A DNA stretch of 64,000 bases from Symsagittifera roscoffensis (GCF_963678635.1 NC_087071.1:4045624-4109623); one strand, 5' to 3'; numbered from the stretch's first letter, positions 32,901-39,179 are shown. A program made the numbers and translations. The notes: generated by a model not told the origin, from the letters alone.

Positions 32901-35581
32901 TACTGGCAATGTCCTTCGAAGTACACCTTTTGAAAAGCATTTTAAGAGAGTAGCGAACACTAGGTGGAAAAACCTTATGTCCAATACTGACCATTTAGAT
33001 AAAGGGAAGGCTATAATGTCCAAAGTTCGGGCCATGAACTGGGAACTCCACGACGGGGCAGAAGATGGTTATCTGGACGAGGAAAAGGACAGCACGTCGG
33101 ATCCAGAAGAAAACATGCCACTATCTAGGACTTTCAACCTACATACAACCCCGGACGTCACTATTCGAACTTCAGAACCTCTGGAAAAAAGAAAAGCAGT
33201 AATGGGAGGTAACTTATATAGAAAGGTATCTAACAGGAAAAATAGGGACCCATATTTTAATCTGGTTAAGAAGGATATTATCGATTCTCCAGAGCACACC
33301 GTTACTCTTGACAATGGTCATGTTTTACGTAAATCGGATCTGGCTATAAAAGGAAAAATACTCCCTGGGCCCAAAAAGATAATAGTGAATCAGACACCCA
33401 TTGGGCATAATCTTTACACTGATTCGAGTTTAGCTGGGAAAAGGAAACTCTCCCCACCGAAGAAAGCTGTATCGTCACCCGCTGGACACTCGGTTCAAGG
33501 CACCTCAAGAACGGCTAACACCAGAGTAGGGACTAGTGCACCGACCGTGAGGACAGCCACTCAAGAATCTCCAAGATTTACTTCAGGTTCATCTTCTTCC
33601 TCAAATCTAGATTCGTGGGACGGGATAATCGAGGATTACTTTGACGATGTGACCAACAATAACGTACCTCAAAACCCTCATACCGAGTCTAATCAGGGCT
33701 TAAGTATTACAGGTCCTGTCGAATCCCCACAACAGAGCTCAGAAAGGCCAGCGAACAACGACCCCCGGGAGCTTGTTGTCATCCACGACGCGACCACGAC
33801 AGAAGGATCACAAGACAACCCAATACTGGTAGACAGTATTCCAGAACAGATGAACAGCGCGACTCTAAAGCCCCGAAATTCTAGACCACGCAGAAATTTG
33901 GGCCCCCCACAGTTTTACAGAAATAGCAGATTTATAGACGTAGGGAAAGACGACCTAGGGGCGTCACCTTCTGTATTCTTTCCGGCACCGGACTCCCATA
34001 GGACTAATTTCACGGTCACCTCTCCATCCGACTTTTTGACTCCACTAGCGGAGGCGCCTCCCAGACAGGTTTTCGTTGCGGAAACGACGTTGTCCTGGTC
34101 TTCAAGGAAATAATTCCCGTCGGTCAGACCAGCAACCTCTACTATGAAGACTCATCTTCACAAGAATTTTTCGGACTCAAATACAACTTACCCGATCACG
34201 AAGGACCCCACGCTCGAGGTGGACAACTATAGCGAGATCTCATCGACTATAGATTCAGAAGTGATGGCTAAATTGGATGAGTTTGACGATCAATTCAATT
34301 AATCTACAATTCAATTTAAACTGAACAAAACAATTCTTTGATCCATATCTTAACGCCGGACTTTTTAATTTTACCTGTAGATACAATTGTACATGTTAAT
34401 GTACAGTTTGTGGATTAGTTTTATTTAGTTATTTACTGTATGCTGTAAATTTTGTAATTCTGTATAGTCACCCTGTACATTTGTACATTCTCTTTCAATT
34501 GTGGATCCTATTTTGCTTCTGTATATTTACTTTCTGGGTGCAGTTTGTAAAATTTTTCCATTTTCGGAGGGGGAAAAAGGGTGTGTATAGAGTTATGTAG
34601 TTAGTTTGCAGTTTCATTTTTTTCCCGGTGGGAAATATTGTGATTTGTTTTTAGTATCTTAAAAAGACCTTCGGCATTATAATTAACACCTGTTAAACAT
34701 CTTAGTTACGACCATTGGTCGATATGAACGGAAGTTCAGTTGTCCTTTTAACGTTCTTAATTCAATACTTCCTTTTTACCGTTTCATCCTTTTAAGCTTA
34801 TGTACATACATTGTACATATAGAACCATAGAATTAGAATAGTTTATTAGACTTACTTAATGAACTTGTATGACCAGCATTTTTGGTCTATGGAGGTCAAC
34901 CCGGGATTGCACTCGCTCGTTGCTAACTTTCAAATAAGGACAAATAAACTATCGTGTGAGGTTATAACTAACTAATTTCCTAATTTTCAATAAACTTACA
35001 CCTGATAAATTATTAGACATCTATATGCACTCCAGTTTAAATTTAAACATAGGAAAATTTGACTTACGAGCTATTGAGTTGCGTCGATTCACTCGAACTC
35101 TTTTGGGCTTTCCAACTGAAAAAAAAATCAAAACTTGAGATTATGCAGAAATATTTCCTTTTAAACTATTTCCAAATTTTCGTTTTTGTTGATCATTGAA
35201 GTTTACTTATTAATTTTTGCTTGGAAGAAGGATAAAACCAATGATATCTCTTTAATCGCTGAATTAGCTCATTGTGAGGTTATAAACTCTCCTAAACCGA
35301 CGTTATTTTTCTGAATTCCAAATCGAACAGCTTTAGTTTCAAAAACCTATTAAAAATTGGCATCTAATTTCCGTGAAAAACCAAATTAAACAAAACTCAC
35401 ACTGGATAACTTCTGGGAAGAATGCGAATGACTGCGCTTCAGGGCCAGATAATGTGACACAATTTCCCGTCGAATTCACTCCTAGATAAACCCCGTCGTA
35501 TTTGTCGTGAGATCGCAGTCTAAATGCACCTGTGAATGTGTCTCGTTCAACTGCGAAATGACAGTGGAAATCACCTCGACC
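14813..35581 (-). CDS. LOXHD1-like: LOXHD1-like PLAT-repeat protein, internal part (8 exons)
   Basis: Minus-strand gene rebuilt from eight exons: 35581-35401, 35115-35068, 27067-26862, 26621-26532, 24649-24517, 24171-24020, 15662-15499 and 14964-14813. All seven internal introns are GT-AG, and junction phases agree (1,1,0,0,1,0,2); the last exon ends in phase 1 and the first starts in phase 0. The joined 375 codons encode a short beta-trefoil-like stretch, a basic linker, a divergent PLAT domain (exons 3-5), a canonical PLAT domain (exons 5-8) and an acidic linker. Diagnostic PLAT motifs are QTGDVPGADTESNVYLQL, VGHDGLARGAGWYLKQV and FHCNRWLDSSMDD. LOXHD1 family proteins are arrays of PLAT domains (15 in human) that bind lipids or membrane proteins and act in hair-cell stereocilia; other animals have homologues. 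The window holds only about two domains, so both ends are missing. Introns are enlarged by two antisense Ty3/Gypsy insertions. Exons are much less AT-rich than introns. Another multi-PLAT protein is the main alternative. Confidence 0.85.
14965..15498 (-). other. LOXHD1-like intron
   Basis: 534-bp intron, donor gtgggc at 15498 and acceptor ctag at 14965. It includes a short direct repeat (cagacgatgtaaaaaagcaaaagga, at 15351 and 15411). Confidence 0.8.
15499..15662 (-). CDS. LOXHD1-like: LOXHD1-like exon, middle of canonical PLAT domain
   Basis: 164-base exon, phase 0 to 2, acceptor attgcag, donor gtgggc. It encodes LDVFRLEAVHLGPLRSVIVG, HDGLARGAGWYLKQVTV and WIFHCN, the most conserved core of LOXHD1-type PLAT domains. 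The donor splits the codon of the R in CNRW: AG here plus G in the next exon. Element A lies in the intron upstream in gene order (15,663-24,019). Confidence 0.9.
16275..16468 (+). repeat. Element A 5' LTR
   Basis: 194 bp, TG...CA ends, preceded by target duplication GGTTA. It aligns over its full length with 22937-23138. Differences are mostly substitutions, plus an 8-base indel near two thirds of its length. The LTR contains the short inverted pair CAGCCAGTGGCTG. Confidence 0.92.
16469..16479 (+). promoter_or_regulatory. Element A primer binding site
   Basis: TGGCGCAGCCA starts at the base after the LTR. Its first eight bases are complementary to a tRNA ending CTGCGCCA. Serine tRNAs of animals often have this end (G discriminator), and Drosophila 297 and 17.6 use tRNA-Ser, so tRNA-Ser is the likely primer (inference). 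Confidence 0.6.
16600..17398 (+). pseudogene. Element A gag remnant with damaged zinc knuckle
   Basis: Broken gag. Open pieces include residues such as LLQDSGLPENPCPVPGG near 16614-16817 and a polar Arg/Glu-rich stretch. A capsid-like stretch lies near 16960-17160, where the ESMEQFFEALSD motif and a later GEALTFGKRK motif can be read in different frames. At 17342-17398 the knuckle half CYNCNCRG is visible, but the expected His and last Cys positions read Leu and Ala. Sequence then passes abruptly into a duplicated RNase H segment. Stops and shifts make it non-functional. Confidence 0.65.
17399..17620 (+). pseudogene. Element A misplaced duplicate of RNase H segment
   Basis: This 220-bp stretch repeats 19177-19395 of the same element with roughly 85-90% identity. 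It encodes the RNase H portion with SSRFLSEAELK and the LTDHKTLLSCL motif, which contains the conserved Asp of the RNase H active site. Here it sits between the zinc knuckle and the protease, where RNase H does not belong. Downstream of it protease coding resumes. Confidence 0.8.
17621..18110 (+). pseudogene. Element A aspartic protease remnant
   Basis: Retroviral-type protease region. The active-site strand reads IDCASPVSFF, with the catalytic Asp codon at 17750-17752; element B has VDSASPVSFL at the same place. A downstream strand near 17975-18005 reads approximately DILPALG, matching the ILGxxxLPxLG flap-following motif of Ty3/Gypsy proteases. Several frameshifts separate these parts. Confidence 0.65.
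18111..18950 (+). pseudogene. Element A reverse transcriptase remnant
   Basis: RT fingers and palm spread over several frames. Around 18231-18416 one reads PKVEETIEGLLWDGHFEKLG and later ILPTVVTAKRDGSVKLAL. Around 18500-18690 come the DLRYAYSQMKLSEETKRQCN and GTYRFKTGFHGLGDVTNEFQ motifs. The catalytic box reads YPDD (18694-18705) instead of the YLDD seen in element B, followed by ILIATRASVE. Thumb residues up to WLGFNLSNTG follow. Stops and a frameshift before YPDD inactivate it. Confidence 0.82.
18951..19700 (+). pseudogene. Element A RNase H and tether remnant
   Basis: Connection, RNase H and tether domains. The RNase H parts include KCDASEKGLVA (first acidic residue), SRFLNEAELK with the NSINELEL stretch (Glu) and ITDHKTLLFCL (Asp). 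The tether follows as RWIDRLLPFDYENEHIPDES and GFLDYISRHSSGRAE, typical of Ty3/Gypsy. There are frameshifts at about 19280 and 19380. It is the parent of the duplicate at 17399-17620. Confidence 0.78.
19846..20740 (+). pseudogene. Element A integrase, zinc finger and core remnant
   Basis: The reading frame at 19846-20385 holds the HHCC zinc finger: His113, His116, Cys147 and Cys150 in LHRGHAGLF ... NCKKC, with YFWWP between them. The DDE core that follows (20386-20740) is recognisable only piecewise because of several frameshifts and stops. A short direct repeat (gaagacaaga units near 20094-20125) lies just before the finger. Confidence 0.78.
20739..21240 (+). pseudogene. Element A integrase C-terminal remnant
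   Basis: Contains LNEILFSIRTTVQQSLGFTP and FEARFGRKPN, the helix after the DDE core that is conserved in Ty3/Gypsy integrases (NxxxxxxTGxTPFELxFGRKP). It is followed near 21082 by a LKELVVRETAHTVTLFSGKV stretch similar to the GPY/F-type C-terminal barrel. A frameshift separates the two. Confidence 0.68.
21304..22793 (+). pseudogene. Element A polar 3' region of pol or third ORF
   Basis: About 1.5 kb beyond the integrase barrel, read as several open pieces (21304-21855, 21903-22196, 22362-22568, 22632-22790). The product is rich in Ser, Glu, Thr and Pro. One segment reads RRPPKFLGDRLCTSVV, resembling the RPRRNLGPPQFYRNSRFIDV segment at the same place in element B. No signal peptide or membrane segment is evident, so an envelope gene is not supported. 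I read it as an acidic C-terminal extension of pol. Confidence 0.5.
22937..23138 (+). repeat. Element A 3' LTR
   Basis: 202 bp, starts TGTGGCATAGAGG and ends CTTCCACA, followed by GGTTA (target duplication). A short purine run (gaaaatggaa) directly before it is the likely polypurine tract for plus-strand priming. Confidence 0.92.
24020..24171 (-). CDS. LOXHD1-like: LOXHD1-like exon, start of canonical PLAT domain
   Basis: 152-base exon, phase 1 to 0, acceptor taatttcag, donor gtaaac. The product is an excellent PLAT start: VNYVIEVQTGDVPGADTESN, then VYLQLIGTWSDSGKRQL and SPFEAAQ. The GADTxSNVYLxLxG...SG.RxL pattern is the hallmark of LOXHD1 PLAT repeats. The last three codons (GCA GCA CAG) join directly to the next exon, which starts LDVFRLEAV, as expected in the family. 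Confidence 0.9.
24517..24649 (-). CDS. LOXHD1-like: LOXHD1-like exon, end of divergent PLAT domain
   Basis: 133-base exon, phase 0 to 1, acceptor ttttttgcag, donor gttaaa. It encodes LKMHNVDSEEFLKFKFDRLL, then SRQLDDGATARELPA. This is the C-terminal PLAT strand pattern (usually FpCNRWLdxxeDDGxxxRELP), with the CNRW box changed to FDRLLSR. The end of the exon runs into a short linker before the next PLAT domain. Confidence 0.83.
24650..26531 (-). other. LOXHD1-like intron
   Basis: 1.88-kb AT-rich intron between donor gtgagc (26531) and acceptor ttgcag (24650). It contains the tRNA-like sequence at 26042-26107; nothing else recognised. Confidence 0.75.
26042..26107 (-). repeat. tRNA-like sequence (possible SINE head)
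   Basis: On the minus strand, gtggcctagtggttagcac matches the internal A box of tRNA genes (TGGCNNAGTGG) and ggtgattcgagcatcacc, 31 bases later, resembles the B box and T arm with one extra base. The anticodon stem does not pair, so it is not a functional tRNA. A tRNA-derived SINE or tRNA pseudogene in a LOXHD1-like intron is likely. Confidence 0.45.
26532..26621 (-). CDS. LOXHD1-like: LOXHD1-like exon, middle of divergent PLAT domain
   Basis: 90-base exon (30 codons, phase 0 to 0) with acceptor ttttag and donor gtgagc. It encodes ISIPEVGKIFKVRLEHDD and then PTNWHVKQ, which matches the PLAT pattern in which a leucine/valine-rich strand leads to RIxHDxxGxxxxWxLxxV. The Trp before HVKQ is the conserved PLAT tryptophan. 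Both neighbouring exons are phase-compatible. Confidence 0.82.
26862..27067 (-). CDS. LOXHD1-like: LOXHD1-like exon, start of divergent PLAT domain
   Basis: 206-base exon between acceptor gtaattttag and donor gtttttc, phase 1 to phase 0. It encodes the first strands of a PLAT domain: LETWDIQLETGDSPCEEQTT, then TLWIYGDRG and FQSHAKDDFQ. The TGD turn and the VTLWIYGDRG strand match the PLAT N-terminal beta-sandwich pattern. The usual GADTDANV loop is replaced by SPCEEQTTV, so this domain is divergent. Confidence 0.82.
27303..28022. mobile_element. Fold-back MITE family 2, longer copy
   Basis: Left end gggttgaccaaaaatgctaa, right end tttatggaggtcaacccggg. Several internal pairs of tgctagtcatac and gtatgactagca make hairpins. 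It contains a segment (gtgtatccaggactacg ... gcatgcaaaa) that recurs at 28130-28180. Confidence 0.65.
28407..28621 (+). repeat. Element B 5' LTR
   Basis: Starts TGTTGTGATTTG and ends TTTATTA, preceded by target duplication GACTT. The right LTR starts TATTGTGATTTG, one substitution away. The 3' terminus is TA rather than CA in both copies. An AT-rich region with tgtacatacattgtaca lies in its last third. Confidence 0.92.
28622..28632 (+). promoter_or_regulatory. Element B primer binding site
   Basis: TGGCGCAGTGA adjoins the 5' LTR. The first nine bases match the complement of a tRNA ending ACTGCGCCA, consistent with tRNA-Ser. It is the same type as in elements A, C and D. Confidence 0.6.
28632..29363 (+). 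pseudogene. Element B gag (capsid region), broken
   Basis: Starts with PPFWPNHTLEPPHAWTQWSD and QFQLAIIAKENLD, a typical Ty3/Gypsy gag start. An in-frame TAG at 28882-28884 is followed in the same frame by a charged stretch and LRSILFLALGSERKRVF, then another TAG at 29033-29035. Capsid-like residues follow in shifted frames (SYEQFWGALTDLASTCNI, IRNIFIFNMKNTDTQ). At least two stops and two frameshifts break it. Confidence 0.75.
29365..29718 (+). pseudogene. Element B nucleocapsid with CCHC zinc knuckle
   Basis: 117-codon open piece. Residues 56-69 form a perfect CX2CX4HX4C knuckle (CKNCNYKGHFAKLC). A first knuckle-like motif (Cys37, His45, Cys49) lacks its leading Cys. It ends at a stop before the protease. 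Nucleocapsid knuckles bind element RNA during packaging. Confidence 0.85.
29801..30139 (+). pseudogene. Element B aspartic protease
   Basis: 112-codon open piece. Residues 7-16 are ITVDSASPVS, the protease active-site strand, with Asp10 and Ala12 where D[ST]G is usual. Residues 86-96 are ILGNDNLPKLG, the conserved C-terminal protease helix. The region upstream has a stop that separates it from gag. It would process Gag-Pol as a homodimer, if active. Confidence 0.82.
30142..31097 (+). pseudogene. Element B reverse transcriptase
   Basis: RT in two pieces. The first (30221-30460) has the HSPFKPIQSKGRIVPLHLLA segment and ELKRMETEGHI; a frameshift in an A-run near 30375 follows. The second (30498-31097) has FSKLDLKNAYSQFKL (Asp29), GTYQFLTGFYGLGDMPNEFQ, the catalytic box YLDD at residues 93-96 and WLGFKISGDGV. 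Catalytic aspartates are intact. The piece ends at a stop before RNase H. Confidence 0.92.
31098..31653 (+). pseudogene. Element B RNase H and tether
   Basis: The open piece at 31106-31477 holds RNase H with KMDASHNGLGATL (Asp40), NKLELLGVVWATE (Glu81) and QIVTDHKHYY (Asp106), all three acidic residues kept. A frameshift near 31440 moves the tether (RLTRWVNRLLPFNFKISHLP, then GFTDLLSRLPSGKA) to another frame, which ends at 31653. Confidence 0.9.
31654..32272 (+). pseudogene. Element B linker between RNase H and integrase
   Basis: Roughly 600 bases joining the tether to the integrase. No frame is open throughout; short pieces such as SKKQSDLPTDKVNERLLIIP near 32008 suggest former coding sequence. 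No recognisable domain. Confidence 0.5.
32273..32953 (+). pseudogene. Element B integrase (HHCC and DDE core)
   Basis: 226-codon piece. The zinc finger is His43, His46, Cys75 and Cys78 (LHQTHPGQF ... CSQC) with YLWWPHI between. The catalytic core is Asp110 (LDFAGP), Asp167 (VDHGACF) and Glu200 (NGLVERLM). All catalytic residues are kept. Spacing is 56 residues between the Asps and 32 to the Glu, slightly short of the usual DX35E. A TAG at 32951-32953 cuts it. Confidence 0.92.
32977..34302 (+). pseudogene. Element B integrase C-terminus and long polar pol tail
   Basis: Open from 32977 to a TAA at 34111-34113, then open in the same frame to TAA at 34300-34302. Residues 80-126 (LYRKVSNRKNRDPYFN, then VTLDNGHVLRKSDLAIKG) look like the integrase C-terminal barrel. 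Residues 127-300 are low-complexity, rich in Ser, Thr, Pro and Asn. Residues 303-322 carry RPRRNLGPPQFYRNSRFIDV. The end is acidic (EISSTIDSEVMAKLDEFDD). No membrane segment is seen, so it is not an envelope protein by this evidence. Function unknown. Confidence 0.72.
34636..34848 (+). repeat. Element B 3' LTR
   Basis: 213 bp, same ends as the 5' LTR apart from one base, followed by GACTT. The purine-rich ggtgggaaa directly before it is the likely polypurine tract; a longer purine run (ggagggggaaaaaggg) lies at about 34566-34581. Confidence 0.92.
35068..35115 (-). CDS. LOXHD1-like: LOXHD1-like 48-bp microexon (basic linker)
   Basis: A 48-base exon, phase 1 at both ends, so it can be skipped without changing frame. 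The acceptor is a long pyrimidine tract ending cag and the donor is gtaagt. It encodes about 16 residues rich in Lys/Arg (GKPKRVRVNRRNSIA), likely a surface linker before the next PLAT domain. Joining to the flanking exons keeps the frame open. It is too short for homology support, so it is inferred from splice-site quality and phase. Confidence 0.6.
35401..35581 (-). CDS. LOXHD1-like: LOXHD1-like exon 1 of window (trefoil-like segment)
   Basis: Open exon with 60 codons plus one base, preceded by the acceptor tacttttag and followed by the strong donor gtgagt. It starts in phase 0 and ends in phase 1. The product contains GAFRLRSHDKYDGVYLGVNS and then SGPEAQSFAFFPEV, which resembles the beta-trefoil-like segments (FxLxS..YPGxYLGVNxxG) found between PLAT domains in LOXHD1 proteins. 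The other two frames are closed. Assignment to the gene rests on phase match with the next exons and on this resemblance. Confidence 0.7.
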
Positions 35582-35967
35582 CTAAAAGTATTTAAATCTT
35601 AAAAACTAATGTCCGATCTCAAAGATGTCTTAAACTTTTATTTTGTTCGAAAAACCGTTGCCGACAAAAACGGAATTAACCTCAATGAATGCGCTCGGTG
35701 TTAGCTATTTTTATTAAGCAGTCGTTTTACTCAAGTGAATATCGCACCATGTACTAGTGTTACTTAAGAAATAATTAAATTAGACAAGAAGTAAATACGA
35801 CTAATTTTTAGACTTGAAAAAAATAAGGAAATTCATGGCAAATGACTTGTTCCTAGACTGGAAAATAGAATGCCATCTCTGAAAAAGTTTGACAACAGTT
35901 TTACCAGTCAATATCAAACAACACAACCCACGTCATCCGTTAACCAAACATGGTCGAGCCTAACAAC

Positions 35968-36570
35968 TCAGGGCGGATGGATCTAGGGGGGGGGGGGGGG
36001 TTGGATTTTCGAAAAGAAAAATTAAACTTAAGAATTTTTTTAGGTCGACCAAATTGATTTTCCGTCTTGTTTTTATAACAAAATAAAGTTTTTTTGTCCT
36101 TTCAGAATTTCAGTTTTGGGGAAAGGAAGCAACAACACGAAAAATCCCTTCAAGAAGGGGTGGATCTAGGATTCCCTTCATGAAGGGGCGGATCTAGGAT
36201 TTTCTCGAGGGGGGGGCGGATTTTCGAAATAAAGTTCGCCCAAGTTTTTTTAGGTCGACCAAATTGATTTTCCGAGCTCTGCCAAAGCACTACAAAGACC
36301 CTATTTTAGACAACTTCTCTGCGCCGCAGGGAAAACTTGAAAAAATGGCCAAAAAAGGCGTTTTTTCCGTGCGCGCTCCCCCCTCAAAATTATTATATAT
36401 TGGCGCCAAAAGCGGCTATAGAAATTTTTTAGGGTCTGTCCGCCAAAAAAGGATATCTGAAAAAAAAAACAAAGTGGGACCCTTTGGGTCGCCAGGTGGC
36501 CGAATCCCTGAGGAGAGGCGGCGTCCGACCGCCCCCTTACCCTCCGACCCGAAAACCGCCCCTGTAACAA
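35968..36570. mobile_element. GC-rich-ended MITE (family 3), copy 1
   Basis: Ends are GC-rich in an AT-rich setting: ggcggatggatctaggggg at the left and accgcccctgtaac at the right; gggcggatctagg also occurs at 36185. An internal ggtcgaccaaattgattttc block is repeated (36042 and 36252), showing a partial internal duplication. The 144-codon frame inside (36264-36698) has no known domain. The same internal sequence recurs at 54700. Confidence 0.6.
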
Positions 36571-37155
36571 CTTACAGCTACATTATACCACTTTTATTTA
36601 TTGAAAATTTTTTTTCTGAGAGCTGCAGCATTATGAAACAATCTAGAAAAACAAATGTTCTAAATGTTGATAGGATTAGGGCTATACAAAAAACTTAACT
36701 TTTCAACTTCAGTATAAAATTTCGTTATTGTGAAAAACGTTTTCATTTTATTCGACTTGTTAAATAATATTGTTTCTTTTATTTGTTATAGAAATAACAT
36801 TTTTTACGTTCAAAATAAAAAGCAATTTTGTGAAAAACTGTGAATAACAATTATGATTTCATTCGGCTTGTTTTTTTTTTTCATTTGTTTATTTATTTGC
36901 TTGCTCGAAGAAAAAAGGGATATAAAAATAGGCTAAAAATCATATCAGTAGACGGAAAAGTTTCAACCATTTCAAATCTGAAAATTTTTTCAACATATCC
37001 TTTCAATTCTGGCCAATTAACAATGCAGCAATTTAAAATCGCTTCAACGTTTCTCGTTTAAGGGTCGCGTGAGGAAGCTTTTGGGCGTGTTGCCGCTGGA
37101 CGGCTGTGGTGCAGTGTTTACACCTTGTGTATATATCGTGTGAAAACTAAGTCCT

Positions 37156-37351
37156 TGTTAGTTTCACTCAAGGTCCGTGCTAAATCGCTTATTCCATCTC
37201 TATCGATAAAAAAAAGATTAAAGTCGAGGAATATTGAAAAAAATTGCGACATATAATTTGTTCCATTCCATACTTCATGTTAGATTTCGTAGACAAAATG
37301 TGACTAGTTTCAAAAGTCTTTTTTTTTGCTTGAGTCTTCGGATGTTGCACA
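37156..37351 (+). repeat. Element C 5' LTR
   Basis: 196 bp with TG...CA ends and a primer site immediately after. It aligns with 44836-45028, and most of it with the partial copy at about 44691-44825. It includes ctatcgata and a long A-run. Confidence 0.78.
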
Positions 37352-38618
37352 TGGCGCAGCCAGCATTTCCGGTTTCGGACGACTGAACGGCTTTATTAGA
37401 AGTTCTTTCATTTCGGCTCAAGCCCATTTCAGATCCACCGAGTTCTTGGGACAATTAGATAGGTCCGTTCAATCTGGCAATTACTCTTTAGGATCGTTGT
37501 GACAAGCTAGAATTGCTCAAAGCTCCTGGAACGGTCCATGATGACCCACCCCCGCGATCAGAAACAACAGGCTCTAGCAAAGACGCTATCGAGGTAGAGA
37601 TCAGAGCGACTCACGATGCAGCACAACTCAGGAGTACCAATGAGGCAAATGCAGAACGTTGGGCCAAAAGACCGAGGATAGCTCCGATGTTTACTTTTAT
37701 GACGCCAATGAACAGATCAAATCTCGGCTATTTTCCTCCCTTGGTACCGGCGGAAGTAAACGATTCTTGCAGTTTTACCCTCCTTTACATTTAGGAGCAA
37801 GTTTTTAAGTGAATTTATCAACAACTGCAAGCTCATTTTCAAGACAGAAAAAACTCACTAAGAGAATGACTACAAGTATAATATGTGGTTCATTCCGATC
37901 CAGAAAGCCTTCAACCATTCTTCTTGTGCCTGACGGGTCAAGCCGCCTTGTGTGGGTTGAATGCAAACATCAAAAAAGAAGTCGTCAAAAACATATTCAT
38001 CGCGAGAGCTGTGTTTTTGACCGGAAGCAACCCCAGAGGATAAACTCAACTCGGTGCTAGTTTTACAAGAAACGTGTGCCCAAACATCAAACATTCAGCC
38101 GTGTCAACTGGGCCCGTCTTCAAGTTAGTCAGGTTTACTACCCCCTTAGTCGTTCAATCCGAACGTAAACTCCAAAGGTGCGAGTAAAAAAACCGACTTT
38201 TTCGGTCCAGATTTAAAAAAAAATGAAAGGTCGCATCAATTGAGCCTTAACAAAACAGATTTCGAATCGACAACCAAAACAAAAAAGATTTCGAATCGAC
38301 AAAAGCCAGTTAACACCGGTACTTCTGTGGCAACAAGTTTTCTCGCAACAAAAAACAATCGTGTCGTGCTCGTGTTATTACTTGCCGTAGTTGTAACAAA
38401 AAGTGACATTTCGCAACAAATTGTTGCAGCCCAACGCGGGTCGAGAATGTTGAACCCGAATTGGATTATACTGTGAAGGAATGTTGTCACTTGATCACGT
38501 CAGGCTGTGAATAGGAGCTTGAGTTGCTTTTAGTGGAAAATTCCATTGGCCATAGTCGGGTGTATGCTCCCGAGAAAGATGGCATGGTGAGAGAGCTGAA
38601 AATGATCAATGCCGCCGA
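37352..38618 (+). pseudogene. Element C gag remnant
   Basis: Decayed gag following the primer site. Open pieces at 37513-37794 and near 37880-38060 include the GQAALCGL and IKKEVVKNIFIA motifs, which resemble the capsid motif (C.F...E..VRD.FI..M) of Ty3/Gypsy gags. Frames are broken repeatedly. The second copy at 45039-46320 preserves more of the motif (VVKNIFIAKMRF). Confidence 0.6.
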
Positions 38619-38957
38619 ATGAAAGATGGAAAGATTCAGATCCCTGTTGGTTATTCGAATACATCGTTCATAGCCACGGTTGGTACCAGAAGTTCAGCGA
38701 CAGTTCTTTCCTTTCAGGACTGTCTGATTGAAACAAATTACTTGCTCTATAACAGAAGGAAAATCAAAGTTCTTGGAAGTCTTTTTGTTCATGTTTCTTC
38801 TCTCGGATGGAAGTTCAATTTGGAAGCTCAATTTCTCCGTTCAGAAATCGGGCGAGGTGTTTTATTTTGGGCATGGATATCCAGTCAAAAAGTCAAACAA
38901 GCGACCCAACTGGGCACATTTGCCCGAGTGAGTCACAGTATCAATTCTAAGTGTTAA
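38619..38957 (+). pseudogene. Element C protease remnant
   Basis: 112-codon piece with SSATVLSFQD at the protease active-site position, where Asp-Ser/Thr-Gly would be expected, so the catalytic motif is lost. KIKVLGSLFVHVSSLGW follows, matching KILGKIIVRTQSNGW in element B. The identification rests on this alignment with B and D. Confidence 0.6.
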
Positions 38958-39179
38958 TTAAAATATTACCAGAAAACATTAGGAGAGATTATTACGCGTC
39001 TAGGTCGTTTAAAACCCACCAATTTTTTTTTCATTCAAGGCTCCACGGATTCCGGTTGAAAAAAGGGTAGAATAGGGCCGGTAACTTTTTATAACAGGTG
39101 GGAGAAGAAACAGGGAAAATAGTTCGGTAAATTTACAAAGTCAAGCTGAACAAGTGTACCAGTGATGTCTTACTCCTAT

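Larger units (their letters stand above)
28407..34848 (+). mobile_element. Ty3/Gypsy LTR retrotransposon B, full length, lightly decayed
   Basis: 6.44-kb element with LTRs of 215 and 213 bp (roughly 92% alike) and perfect 5-bp target duplications GACTT (28402-28406, 34849-34853). The interior shows gag, CCHC knuckle, protease, RT with YLDD, RNase H, HHCC-DDE integrase and a 440-codon C-terminal region, all on the plus strand. Only a few stops and frameshifts break it, so it is better preserved than element A. It lies in a LOXHD1-like intron, antisense to that gene, and appears to have landed inside a fold-back MITE. Confidence 0.95.
28018..34905. mobile_element. Fold-back MITE family 2 copy split by element B
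   Basis: Left part 28018-28406 repeats the neighbouring MITE (tgtgtatccaggactatgat, aatttccataaatg). The right end (gaccagcatttttggtctat to caacccggg at 34905) lies just after the 3' LTR of element B. Element B therefore inserted into it. Confidence 0.6.

Noticed and set aside
32977-34302. Envelope gene in element B
   Set aside because: No signal peptide, hydrophobic membrane segment or cleavage motif seen; the region is polar and low-complexity.
36264-36698. 144-codon open frame on the plus strand
   Set aside because: It lies across the end of a GC-rich MITE, has no recognisable domain, and its internal sequence recurs in a different frame at 54700.
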